Shown here in pieces: positions 16,636 to 24,818 of a stretch of 46,560 nt of DNA. The position numbers were made by a program, and so were the translations under genes. How positions within the stretch are numbered: the first letter of the stretch is position 1; every line of letters starts with the position of its first letter. The notes beneath the pieces were generated by a model, which had not been told where the DNA came from, did no database searches, and saw only the letters and a list, made by a program, of their open reading frames with translations. The stretch lies in NCBI GenBank assembly GCA_905215625.1, contig CAJMQQ010000017.1:1-46560 (forward strand). Reading direction: 5' to 3'. The DNA comes from an uncultured bacterium. GTDB lineage: Bacteria > Bacillota > Clostridia > Lachnospirales > Lachnospiraceae.

Positions 16636-18084
16636 ATGAAACGGTCTTACCGATACGTGCTGTTTCCCATAGCAGGCATTCTGTTCTGCCTGTGGTATGT
16701 CTGCTCTGCCACCAGCGACGTGGTATATTCGGACTATATCCGGCTGATTAATTCCTACCTGCCGGATGTGTGGAATCCGGACAAGTTTTTTGTAGCAGAT
16801 ATTTTTACCAGAATCCCGGTTAATTTCCTCAGCAGAGGAATTAACGTCACATTTTTTGGATTCAGTGTCCGTTTTGACCAGATTCTGGGGATTCTGGGAC
16901 TGGGACTGGCAGCCTGGGTAATCGGATTATATGTCAGAAAAGAAAAATTGGGAATTCTTACGCTGGCCGCAGTCAGCCTGTTTATGTTCAGTTTAAATAA
17001 ATGGGAAATGCTGACCAATGGAAGCGGCTGGGCTCATTTTTTGGCCTTTGCCTGTTTCTATTATTATTACCTGATTGTGGATCGGGTATGGCAGAGCAAA
17101 AGGGCTGGAATCCGGCATGGACAAAAGACCGAAAAGCCCTGGGACAGACCATTGTTAATCGTATTTCCGTTTTTGATTACCCTGGGAGTTGCAGGACAAT
17201 ACTGTGCAGTATACTCCGGCGTAATGATAGTTGTATATGGATATTTGTGTATCTGGAGCGGACTCATACAAGATGATAAAAAAGCGCTGAAGGAATATGT
17301 TCTCTGGCTGCTGTGCATTCTGATTCCGTTAGGGATTTACATGGTAAGCAATGCCTGTACCGTAGAGGAACACGCAGGGGCTACAGAATTGACCCTGATG
17401 GAAGCGCTGAGACAGAATCCCAAATTTTTCCCCGCCTTTTTTATTAAGTCTTTTGCATCTATGTTTTTAGGCGGAGAGACCATGCAGAGCCGTCTGCACC
17501 TTTCCAATCATATGATGCTGTTTATCGGGCTGGGCGTTATGGGCGGATATCTGCTGGGATTATGGTTAAACTTCCGATACAAAATTTATGAAAAAACCTT
17601 GTTTCCCCTGCTGCTGATTTTATCTGGCGGGTGCAGCCATGTGCTGATTCTGATTTCCCGATGGATTTTTTTAAGTCAGGAAAATTACGGAATGAGTTCC
17701 CGTTATGCAGTCCAGTTCCAGATGGGAATTATAGGAATTGTGCTGACAGCCGCCATTGCCTGGAAACTGGAATCAGAAAACAGAGGACAGAAACAGAAGG
17801 GAAAGAAAGGCCATTCGGCAGCAGCGGTTCTGGCGGTTTTCTTTACTGGAGTAATGCTGTGCGGCAGCATTGCCACCACTGCAGATGAGATTGTAAAAGC
17901 GCCTTACCGGAAAGAACGTTATGAGGAAAAGATAACAGCAGCATTAAATTATAAAAACTGCAGTGATCAGGAATTAGAAGATATTTTTGAATATAGAAAA
18001 GGCCCTGAGAAAATCAGAAAGGCCCTGGAGATTTTAGAGACAAATCAGTGGAATGTATACGGTCGTAAGGAGGAAAAATCGTGA
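16636..18084 (+). CDS. Multi-pass membrane protein, GT-C-like
   Basis: 482 residues with about ten hydrophobic segments. Just after the first membrane helix, SDVVYSDYIRLINSYLPDVW puts Asp 28 and Asp 33 in the outer loop, similar in position to the acidic motif of the two preceding proteins. AGGAGG lies 12 nt before ATG 16636. The last codons overlap the GTG start of rfbF by 4 bp. It may transfer or flip a lipid-linked sugar; no specific family was recognised. Confidence 0.68.
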   Translation: MKRSYRYVLFPIAGILFCLWYVCSATSDVVYSDYIRLINSYLPDVWNPDKFFVADIFTRIPVNFLSRGINVTFFGFSVRFDQILGILGLGLAAWVIGLYVRKEKLGILTLAAVSLFMFSLNKWEMLTNGSGWAHFLAFACFYYYYLIVDRVWQSKRAGIRHGQKTEKPWDRPLLIVFPFLITLGVAGQYCAVYSGVMIVVYGYLCIWSGLIQDDKKALKEYVLWLLCILIPLGIYMVSNACTVEEHAGATELTLMEALRQNPKFFPAFFIKSFASMFLGGETMQSRLHLSNHMMLFIGLGVMGGYLLGLWLNFRYKIYEKTLFPLLLILSGGCSHVLILISRWIFLSQENYGMSSRYAVQFQMGIIGIVLTAAIAWKLESENRGQKQKGKKGHSAAAVLAVFFTGVMLCGSIATTADEIVKAPYRKERYEEKITAALNYKNCSDQELEDIFEYRKGPEKIRKALEILETNQWNVYGRKEEKS

Positions 18085-18854
18085 AAGTTGTTTTATTAGC
18101 TGGCGGATTTGGCACCAGAATCAGCGAAGAAAGCCATTTAAAACCAAAGCCTATGATTGAAATCGGAGAAAAACCGATTTTATGGCATATTATGAAATAT
18201 TATTCCCAGTTCGGATTTCATGAATTTGTAATCTGCCTGGGATATAAGCAGTATGTAGTCAAAGAGTTTTTTGCCGATTACTTCCTCCACACTTCAGACG
18301 TGACCTTTGATCTGGCAAATAACCGGATGGAAGTCCACAACAACTATTCAGAACCCTGGAAGGTAACTCTGGTAGACACTGGTCTAAATACCATGACCGG
18401 CGGCCGGGTAAAGCGGATCCGTCCATTTGTGGGAGACGAGCCGTTTATGCTGACTTACGGAGACGGAGTGGCAGATGTAGATTTAAATGCCCTGGTTCAG
18501 TTCCATAAAAATCATGGAAAAATTGCAACCCTTACCAGCGTCAACGTAGGCCAGAAGTTTGGCGTTCTGGATTTAAACGGAGAAGGCCAGGTTCAGGCAT
18601 TCCGGGAGAAAAATGACAATGACGGTGCTTTGATTAACGGTGGATTTATGGTGCTGAATTCCGGCATTTTTGACTATTTAACAGACGATACTACTGTTTT
18701 GGAAAAAGAACCCTTAGAAAATCTGGCAAAGGATGGACAGCTGATGGCGTACCATCACGAGGGATTCTGGAAATGCATGGACACCCAGAGAGACAAACAG
18801 CAGCTGGAAGCTATGTGGCAGTCCGGCAAAGCACCCTGGAAGATTTGGGAATAA
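18081..18854 (+). CDS. rfbF: Glucose-1-phosphate cytidylyltransferase
   Basis: 257 residues, standard RfbF/DdhA length. VVLLAGGFGTRISEESHLKP is the nucleotidyltransferase signature, followed by KPMIEIGEKPILWHIMK typical of this family; LTYGDGVADVDL (about 129-140) gives the metal Asp. It makes CDP-glucose from CTP and glucose 1-phosphate. The start is GTG 18081, overlapping the upstream stop by 4 bp, with AAGGAGG 7 nt before it. It opens the CDP-dideoxysugar trio. Confidence 0.96.
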   Translation: MKVVLLAGGFGTRISEESHLKPKPMIEIGEKPILWHIMKYYSQFGFHEFVICLGYKQYVVKEFFADYFLHTSDVTFDLANNRMEVHNNYSEPWKVTLVDTGLNTMTGGRVKRIRPFVGDEPFMLTYGDGVADVDLNALVQFHKNHGKIATLTSVNVGQKFGVLDLNGEGQVQAFREKNDNDGALINGGFMVLNSGIFDYLTDDTTVLEKEPLENLAKDGQLMAYHHEGFWKCMDTQRDKQQLEAMWQSGKAPWKIWE

Positions 18855-18898
18855 GGATTTAAGAATAAGCAGATTTGGAAACAAACAGGAGAGTGGAT

Positions 18899-19957
18899 AT
18901 GACCTTACAGGAATTAACTTCATTTTATCAGGGGAAACGGGTCCTTGTCACTGGACACACCGGTTTTAAAGGAACCTGGATGTGCAGAATTTTGGCGCTG
19001 TGCGGCGCTAAGGTGACCGGCTATGCGTTAAATCCGCCGACTGACCCGTCGATTTATCAGATTATCGGCTTAGAGGATACTATGGATTCCCGAATCGGAG
19101 ACATCCGGGATCTGGAAAAGCTTCGTCAGGTTTTTGAAGAAGTCCAGCCGGAGGTGGTATTCCATCTGGCGGCCCAGCCGATTGTACGTGATTCTTATAA
19201 AGATCCGGTTTATACCTACGAGACCAATGTAATGGGGACGGTGAATCTGCTAGAGTGCATCCGGCTGACCCAGTCGGTGCGATCTTTTGTCAACATTACT
19301 ACCGATAAGGTCTATGAAAATAAGGAGTGGGAGTACGGCTACCGGGAATGCGATCCATTAGATGGCTATGACCCTTATTCCAACAGCAAATCCTGTTCTG
19401 AACTGGTAACCCACAGCTATCAGAAGTCCTTTTTTGGAGACGGACGCTGCGCCATTTCCACTTCCAGAGCCGGAAATGTCATCGGCGGCGGCGACTTTGC
19501 CAATGACCGGATTATTCCGGACTGCATACGGGCAGCGGCTGCAGGAAAGGAGATTATTGTAAGAAATCCTCATTCCACCAGGCCCTACCAGCACGTGTTG
19601 GAACCTCTGGCAGTCTATCTGGAGATTGCCATGAAGCAGTATGAAGATATTCAGTTTGCAGGATATTATAATGTAGGGCCGGATGACGCAGACTGTGTGA
19701 CAACTGGAACTCTTACCGATTTGTTCTGCCAGACATGGGGAGATGGACAGACTTGGGTCAATCAGTATGACGGCGGCCCTCACGAGGCGAACTTTTTAAA
19801 ATTAGACTGTTCGAAAATCAAAAAAGTGTTTGGCTGGACGCCCCGTTACCATGTAAAAGAGGCAGTGGAAAAAACCGTCGAATGGTCCAGGCAGTATTTA
19901 GAAGGCCAGGATATGCTAGAGGCAACGGATCAGCAGATTCGAGAATTTTTTGGTTGA
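18899..19957 (+). CDS. rfbG: CDP-glucose 4,6-dehydratase
   Basis: 352-residue short-chain dehydrogenase/reductase family enzyme that turns CDP-glucose into CDP-4-keto-6-deoxyglucose. The NAD-binding motif GHTGFKGTW is at the N terminus, FHLAAQPIVRDSY in the middle, and the catalytic Y-x3-K appears in YDPYSNSKSCSE. ATG 18899 is chosen because AGGAGA lies 6 nt upstream; the frame is also open from a TTG at 18875. Second step of the CDP-3,6-dideoxyhexose route. Confidence 0.95.
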   Translation: MTLQELTSFYQGKRVLVTGHTGFKGTWMCRILALCGAKVTGYALNPPTDPSIYQIIGLEDTMDSRIGDIRDLEKLRQVFEEVQPEVVFHLAAQPIVRDSYKDPVYTYETNVMGTVNLLECIRLTQSVRSFVNITTDKVYENKEWEYGYRECDPLDGYDPYSNSKSCSELVTHSYQKSFFGDGRCAISTSRAGNVIGGGDFANDRIIPDCIRAAAAGKEIIVRNPHSTRPYQHVLEPLAVYLEIAMKQYEDIQFAGYYNVGPDDADCVTTGTLTDLFCQTWGDGQTWVNQYDGGPHEANFLKLDCSKIKKVFGWTPRYHVKEAVEKTVEWSRQYLEGQDMLEATDQQIREFFG

Positions 19958-19974
19958 TAGAAAAGGAGAACGTT

Positions 19975-21318
19975 ATGTTTGAAAATATGAGCGAGCAGGA
20001 AGCCAGACAGACGATTCTGGACATGACTGCCGAATATTGCGATACATTCCATAATCAGAAAAAACCGTTTGAAGAGGGAGATAGGATTCCCTACGCGTCC
20101 AGAGTTTACGATCATAACGAAATGGTCAATCTGGTAGACTCTGCCCTGGAGTTCTGGCTGACTTCCGGACGGTATACAGACAAATTTGAAGCAGATTTAG
20201 CAAAGTATCTGGGCGTCCGTTACTGTTCTCTGGTAAACTCCGGATCTTCTGCCAACCTGATTGCATTTATGACCCTTACCTCGCCCCTTCTTGGAGACAG
20301 ACAGGTAAAACGGGGAGACGAGATTATTACCGTAGCTGCAGGATTCCCTACTACCGTAACGCCGGCGATCCAGTACGGAGCCGTTCCGGTGTTTGTGGAT
20401 GTGACCATCCCCCAGTATAACATTGACGTGACAAAGCTGGAGGAAGCCCTATCAGAAAAGACAAAGGCCGTAATGATTGCCCACACTCTGGGAAATCCCT
20501 TTGATTTAAAAGCTGTAAAAGCATTTTGCGAGAAACACAATCTCTGGCTGGTAGAAGATAACTGCGACGCTTTGGGAAGCCGGTATACCATAGGCGGCGA
20601 GACAAAATTAACAGGAACCATTGGAGACATCGGTACATCCAGTTTCTATCCGCCCCATCATATGACCATGGGAGAAGGCGGAGCGGTTTATACCAGTAAT
20701 CCACTGTTAAATAAGATTATCCGTTCGTTCAGAGACTGGGGAAGAGACTGTGTCTGCCCGTCTGGAAGAGACAATCTGTGCGGACACCGGTTTGACAGAC
20801 AGTATGGAGAGCTTCCATTGGGATATGATCACAAATATGTATATTCCCATTTTGGGTATAACTTAAAGGCAACGGATCTCCAGGCGGCTATCGGCTGCGC
20901 CCAGTTAGAGAAGTTTCCTTCCTTTGTGGAGAGAAGAAAAGCGAACTTTGCCAGATTAAAGGCAGGACTTCTGGACTGCCAGGATAAGGTGATTTTACCG
21001 GAAGCCTGTCCGGATTCCGATCCCAGCTGGTTTGGTTTTCTGATTACTTGTAAGGACGGTGTGGACCGGAACCAGGTGGTTCAGTATGTAGAAAATAAGG
21101 GTGTTCAGACCAGAATGCTGTTTGCGGGAAACCTGACCAAGCATCCTTGTTTTGATGAGATGAGAAAGACAAAAGAGGGTTACCGGGTAGTCGGCGATCT
21201 GGCAGTTACCGACCGGATTATGAAAGACACCTTCTGGGTTGGCGTATATCCTGGAATGACTGACGAAATGATTGACTACATGGCAAAGACCATAAAGGAA
21301 GCATTACAGACAGCGTAA
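19975..21318 (+). CDS. rfbH: CDP-4-keto-6-deoxyglucose 3-dehydratase (iron-sulfur, PMP-dependent E1)
   Basis: 447 residues of the aspartate-aminotransferase fold. The usual PLP lysine is replaced by His in SSFYPPHHMTMGEGG (His 228-229), the hallmark of E1/RfbH, which uses PMP rather than bound PLP. Cys 259, 261 and 269 form the C-x-C-x7-C pattern and Cys 197 (VEDNCDALG) matches the fourth ligand of its [2Fe-2S] cluster. It removes the C3 hydroxyl to start 3,6-dideoxyhexose formation and needs electrons from an E3-type reductase that is not encoded nearby. ATG 19975 follows AAAGGAGA; the longer frame from 19882 overlaps rfbG and is not favoured. Confidence 0.96.
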   Translation: MFENMSEQEARQTILDMTAEYCDTFHNQKKPFEEGDRIPYASRVYDHNEMVNLVDSALEFWLTSGRYTDKFEADLAKYLGVRYCSLVNSGSSANLIAFMTLTSPLLGDRQVKRGDEIITVAAGFPTTVTPAIQYGAVPVFVDVTIPQYNIDVTKLEEALSEKTKAVMIAHTLGNPFDLKAVKAFCEKHNLWLVEDNCDALGSRYTIGGETKLTGTIGDIGTSSFYPPHHMTMGEGGAVYTSNPLLNKIIRSFRDWGRDCVCPSGRDNLCGHRFDRQYGELPLGYDHKYVYSHFGYNLKATDLQAAIGCAQLEKFPSFVERRKANFARLKAGLLDCQDKVILPEACPDSDPSWFGFLITCKDGVDRNQVVQYVENKGVQTRMLFAGNLTKHPCFDEMRKTKEGYRVVGDLAVTDRIMKDTFWVGVYPGMTDEMIDYMAKTIKEALQTA

Positions 21319-21336
21319 ATGTCAGGAGGAAATAAG

Positions 21337-22185
21337 ATGGATCTGACCAGAGTACACCAGGCGAATCTGGCAATATTAAAGGAAATCGACCGAATCTGCC
21401 GAGAGGAAGGGATTCAGTATATGCTGGACTCCGGAACTCTGATAGGAGCAGTCCGTCACAAAGGATTTATCCCTTGGGATGACGACGCAGACGTGGCGTT
21501 TACCAGAGATAATTATACAAAATTCATCCGGGCAGCGAAGAAAAAACTTCCTGCCGGAATGACTCTTTTAGAGCCGAAAGATTTACGGAACGGAACTGCA
21601 TTTTACGATTTTACTGCCCGTATTTGCTATGACAACAGCAGCACCCATGAGGACAGCGGGGAAATGCAGTTTTATGAAGGAAAATTAAATCATTTGTGGG
21701 TGGATCTGTTTACTATTGACGAACTGCCGGAAAATAAGATTTCTGCAGCCTTTACAAAGCTGCTTCATAAAGGAATTTATGGACTGGCCATGGGACACCG
21801 CTATCATCTGGATTTTAGCAAGTACAGCCTGGCCAACAAGATTTTTGTCGGCGGCCTGTCTGCAGTGGGAAAACTGATTCCCATGAAATGGATCCGCCGG
21901 ATGCAGTTTTGCGCGGCAGTCAAAGACAAAAAAGGGATTAGCGGTTTGTGCTACTACAGCAATTACCAGCCGGATTACCTGTATGTGACTCTGAAAAAAG
22001 AGTGGTGCAGCCAGACGGTGGATATGGAATTTGAAGGAGAAATGCTGATGGTTCCCGCAGGCTGGGATCAGGTGCTGACCTGTGTTTACGGAGACTATAT
22101 GACGCCGCCGCCTAAGGAAAAACAGGTTCCGGCTCATTCTGATATGGAGATAGAGGTATTTGATGATACCAGGGTCAAGAGGTAG
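21337..22185 (+). CDS. LicD family phosphotransferase
   Basis: 282 residues. The start resembles LicD and fukutin-type nucleotidyltransferase-fold proteins: LDSGTLIGAVRHKGFIPWDD with the following D-A-D forms the GT/phosphotransferase metal site. LicD proteins attach phosphocholine or another phospho-group to surface glycans. ATG 21337 has AGGAGG 8 nt before it; an earlier in-frame ATG at 21319 abuts the rfbH stop and lacks a site. No choline kinase, transporter or cytidylyltransferase (LicA/B/C) is adjacent, so the transferred group is uncertain. Confidence 0.9.
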   Translation: MDLTRVHQANLAILKEIDRICREEGIQYMLDSGTLIGAVRHKGFIPWDDDADVAFTRDNYTKFIRAAKKKLPAGMTLLEPKDLRNGTAFYDFTARICYDNSSTHEDSGEMQFYEGKLNHLWVDLFTIDELPENKISAAFTKLLHKGIYGLAMGHRYHLDFSKYSLANKIFVGGLSAVGKLIPMKWIRRMQFCAAVKDKKGISGLCYYSNYQPDYLYVTLKKEWCSQTVDMEFEGEMLMVPAGWDQVLTCVYGDYMTPPPKEKQVPAHSDMEIEVFDDTRVKR

Positions 22186-22244
22186 AAAACATGAGTAAGC
22201 AGCTATTTTTCGTAGAAAAATGAGGGGATTACAAATGTTTTTGA

Positions 22245-22276
22245 GGATTGCAAAAGCACATTGTGCGAAGCAATCC
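22245..22276 (+). promoter_or_regulatory. Nested hairpin in the leader of the polyprenyl-phosphate GT2 gene
   Basis: GGATTGC (22245-22251) pairs with GCAATCC (22270-22276), and GCAC (22256-22259) with GTGC (22263-22266) inside it. It ends about 15 nt before the ribosome binding site at 22291. It has no T-tract, so it is not a terminator. Confidence 0.45.
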
Positions 22277-22304
22277 AGTATCAAATGGCAAAAGGAGTAA
22301 AACT

Positions 22305-23237
22305 ATGGAGAATGAAAAGAAGCGCCTTTCAGTGGTGGTTTCTGTATACAATGAGGAAAAAGCGCTGGATCAGTTTTATCAGGAGACGAAAAGCGTGCTG
22401 GACAGTCTTTCCTGGGACTGGGAGCTTTTGTTTGTCAACGATGGAAGCGCAGATGACAGCAAAGAGGTGTTAGACCGGCTGGCCATCCAGGAGAGCCGGG
22501 TAAAAGTTATTTCTTTTTCCAGAAATTTTGGCCATGAGTCGGCTATGATCGCAGGAATTGACTACAGTACCGGAGACGGAATTGTCTGTATGGATGCAGA
22601 TTTGCAGCATCCGCCGGAATGTCTGATAGACATTGTTGAAAAAATGGAAGAGGGATATCAGGTGATTACCATGGTGCGCACAAGCAATGCCAGCGCCGGA
22701 GCCGTTAAAAATCTTGCCTCCAATGCGTTTTATGCAGTAATTAACCGGATGTCCGATGTACACTTTGAGCCAAATGCCTCCGATTTTTTTGCCATCAGCC
22801 GTCAGGCGGCAGATGTGTTAAAAACTAATTACAGAGAAAAAGTCCGGTTTTTGAGAGGGTATGTCCAGAATATCGGGTTTCGGAAAACGTCGATTTCTTA
22901 TGAAGCCCGTCCCCGGGTTGCGGGAGAGAGCAAATACAGTTTGAGAAAGCTGTTCCGTTTTTCCGTAAACACCATTATGTGTTTTTCCAATATGCCATTA
23001 AAACTGGGGATTTTTGCAGGAATTTTTTCAGCCCTTATAGGAGTAGGCATTTTAATTTATACACTGTGTACCAGACAGGGAGCGCCCAGCGGTTATGCCA
23101 CCATTGTTGTGCTGATGTGTTTTATGTTTGCCATGATGTTTCTCGTAATTGGCATTATAGGGGAGTATATTTCCGTATTATTTAATGAATTAAAGGATCG
23201 TCCGATTTATATTGTAGAAGACATTAAAAATTTGTAA
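22305..23237 (+). CDS. Polyprenyl-phosphate glycosyltransferase, GtrB/DPM1-like GT2
   Basis: 310 residues. The GT2 domain has VVSVYNEEKALDQFY at the start, SRNFGHESAM near residue 69, and MDADLQHPPE (about 93-102) with the donor-binding DxD. Two C-terminal membrane helices (about 230-255 and 265-290) are the GtrB layout. Such enzymes load a sugar from a nucleotide donor onto undecaprenyl phosphate, providing substrate for GT-C enzymes; three GT-C-like proteins lie in the same locus. No GtrA-type flippase is adjacent. ATG 22305 has AAAGGAG upstream; the frame is open from 22248 but without a site. Confidence 0.9.
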   Translation: MENEKKRLSVVVSVYNEEKALDQFYQETKSVLDSLSWDWELLFVNDGSADDSKEVLDRLAIQESRVKVISFSRNFGHESAMIAGIDYSTGDGIVCMDADLQHPPECLIDIVEKMEEGYQVITMVRTSNASAGAVKNLASNAFYAVINRMSDVHFEPNASDFFAISRQAADVLKTNYREKVRFLRGYVQNIGFRKTSISYEARPRVAGESKYSLRKLFRFSVNTIMCFSNMPLKLGIFAGIFSALIGVGILIYTLCTRQGAPSGYATIVVLMCFMFAMMFLVIGIIGEYISVLFNELKDRPIYIVEDIKNL

Positions 23238-23273
23238 AGGTTGTCTCTTAATTAAAATTTTAGAAATGAACTA

Positions 23274-23302
23274 TTGTATAATCTGAACAATCATAGTATA
23301 AT
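23274..23302 (+). promoter_or_regulatory. Promoter ahead of the HPr-like gene
   Basis: TTGTAT (23274-23279), 17-nt spacer, TATAAT (23297-23302). A second TATAAT overlaps the -35 at 23277-23282. No terminator is seen between the glycan operon and this promoter. Confidence 0.6.
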
Positions 23303-23375
23303 TATTGTACGAAAATTGAGAAGCCTAAGAGAAACTGATTGACAATCGCTTTATGCATTTAGTGGGGTGATGCAT

Positions 23376-23621
23376 ATGTTGACCAAAAAAGTTGACATTC
23401 TTGCCCCGTATCGGACGTTGCCGATATCCTATCTTGTAAGGACCGCAAATCAGTTTACCTGTGATATTTATATCCAGGGTGACGCCACGAGGATCAATGT
23501 AAAGGATTATGAGGCGATGCAGACGGGGTTGCAGCCGCGGGGGAACAGTTTAGTATTTTATTTAGAAGGAAGTGACGAAGGAGAGGCGGAATTAAGGCTT
23601 CGGCGCCTGTTCAGAGTTTAA
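23376..23621 (+). CDS. HPr-like protein lacking the phosphorylation residues
   Basis: About 81 residues with the HPr fold pattern: YLVRTANQFTCDIYIQ corresponds to helix 1 and strand 2, RINVKDYEAMQTGLQPRGN to the region of the regulatory Ser46, and LVFYLEGSDEGEAELRLRRL to the end of HPr. The active His15 (normally GxHARPA) is replaced by residues of APYRTLPIS, and Ser46 is not present. It therefore probably cannot carry phosphate in the PTS and may be a regulatory or decayed paralogue. GGGGTG at 23364-23369 favours ATG 23376 over GTG 23367 and ATG 23370. Confidence 0.7.
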   Translation: MLTKKVDILAPYRTLPISYLVRTANQFTCDIYIQGDATRINVKDYEAMQTGLQPRGNSLVFYLEGSDEGEAELRLRRLFRV

Positions 23622-23640
23622 TATGGACATCGTAAAAAGA

Positions 23641-23689
23641 AAAGGCTGACGTACAGCTAACCGGTTCTGGTTGGATGGACGGCAGCCTT
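23641..23689 (+). other. Hairpin-forming region after the HPr-like gene
   Basis: AAGGCTG (23642-23648) pairs with CAGCCTT (23683-23689), with an inner CTAACC/GGTTGG stem. There is no T-tract on the plus strand; it may be a weak terminator or processing site. Confidence 0.35.
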
Positions 23690-23700
23690 AATTCTTGTCT

Positions 23701-23835
23701 ATGGAAAAGTTTAAAATCGTTGTACAAAATAAGAGAATCCGTTATGATTTTGAGATTAAGAGGAATATAACTGTAATACGGGGAGACAGCGCTATAGGAA
23801 AAACTACCCTGGTAGATATGATACGGGAACATTGA
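23701..23835 (+). pseudogene. Remnant of a small ATP-binding (P-loop) protein gene
   Basis: A 44-codon open frame starts at ATG 23701 and stops right after a good Walker A motif (RGDSAIGKTTL), ending VDMIREH. The N-terminal strand pattern and P-loop match the start of a longer clostridial ATP-binding protein family, whose remaining domain is missing here. There is no convincing ribosome binding site. It is most simply a 5' fragment left by deletion. A functional 44-residue peptide is unlikely. Confidence 0.6.
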
Positions 23836-23856
23836 AGAAAACGTATAGTGAGTTTT

Positions 23857-24732
23857 TTACAGCATCTGAAGAAATGCCTTAGCAGCAGGGGTCAGGTACT
23901 TGTTTTTAAGATACGCATACTGAATGTTGCGAAGGATTGGAGTTTCCCGAAAATTCAGGGCAGTAATCAGGCCGGCGTTTACTTCCCGTTCTACTGCCAG
24001 TTCGGACATAATGGAGATGCCTACGTTATTTACAACCGCTTCTTTGATGGCGTCCTGAGTGCTGATAAAAAGTTTGTTTGGAAATTCCACGTTATACCGG
24101 TGGAAAATATGGTCCAGGAATTTATATTGAGAAGACTGCTTCTTTTTGGTGATGTAGAGATCGTTCTGCACATCCGAAAAGGAGCAGTCTTTTTTGCCGA
24201 ACAGAGGATGGCTGCTGCCGACAATCAGTTTCAGGCTGTCCTGCCAATATTGCTCAATCTCATAATTTTCCGGATCTGCAATAATATAGTCGGAAACAAA
24301 GACAAATTCCAACTGGTTTTTATGAAGCATTTCCAGAATGGTCTGGTACGTATTGATGTTCATGTTAATGGTAATATTGGGATATTTCTGGTGGAAACGG
24401 GCAATGACGGCAGGAAGCATATAAACTCCAATAAAGTTAGTAGCTCCAAAATTTAAAACGCCATGCTCCATGTTTTCAATCTGACGGATATATTCTTTTG
24501 CGCTGTTGCAGGTAGCCACCATATTTTCTGCAAATGGGCGGAATGCTTCCCCATGAATGGTCAGAAACGTGTGATTTCCCATCCGGTTAAAAAGAGGAAC
24601 GCCCAATTCGTCTTCCAGAGCTTTGATACGTTTGCTTAAAGCTGGCTGGGAGATATAAAGTTTGTCGGCAGCTTTGGCAAAATGCTGGGTTTTGGCCAGG
24701 ATTAAAAAAGATTCCAATTTTGTAATATCCAT
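23857..24732 (-). CDS. LysR family transcriptional regulator
   Basis: 291 residues. The N-terminal winged helix-turn-helix (about 1-60) shows FLILAKTQHFAKAADKLYIS then QPALSKRIKALEDELGVPLF, the LysR consensus; residues 90-290 form the effector-binding domain. It is divergent from the anion-transporter operon, with a perfect palindrome between them, so it very likely controls that operon in response to an acid or anion substrate and may also limit its own expression. AGGTGGAA lies just upstream of its start. Effector unknown. Confidence 0.93.
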   Translation of the reverse strand: MDITKLESFLILAKTQHFAKAADKLYISQPALSKRIKALEDELGVPLFNRMGNHTFLTIHGEAFRPFAENMVATCNSAKEYIRQIENMEHGVLNFGATNFIGVYMLPAVIARFHQKYPNITINMNINTYQTILEMLHKNQLEFVFVSDYIIADPENYEIEQYWQDSLKLIVGSSHPLFGKKDCSFSDVQNDLYITKKKQSSQYKFLDHIFHRYNVEFPNKLFISTQDAIKEAVVNNVGISIMSELAVEREVNAGLITALNFRETPILRNIQYAYLKNKYLTPAAKAFLQML

Positions 24733-24780
24733 AAGTATTCCACCTTTATCTGCAAATTAAGAACAATTTATTTGATTCAA

Positions 24781-24799
24781 TAATAACAAAAAGTTATTA
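24781..24799. promoter_or_regulatory. LysR-type operator (perfect 7-5-7 palindrome)
   Basis: TAATAAC (24781-24787), AAAAA, GTTATTA (24793-24799) contains the LysR T-N11-A pattern. Its centre is about 64 nt upstream of the predicted start of the transporter transcript, the classical activator position. Confidence 0.75.
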
Positions 24800-24818
24800 G
24801 TTTGTAAACTTTATTCGA

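Noticed and set aside
22190..22222. Ten-codon open frame between licD and the GtrB-like gene
   Set aside because: It is very short, without a ribosome binding site and without known relatives.
23238..23375. Possible terminator at the end of the glycan operon
   Set aside because: The region is AT-rich with no stable GC-containing stem followed by T residues; only a promoter can be supported.
23848..24456. Long plus-strand open frame opposite the LysR gene
   Set aside because: It is antisense to a clear LysR coding region, has no recognisable motif and no ribosome binding site.
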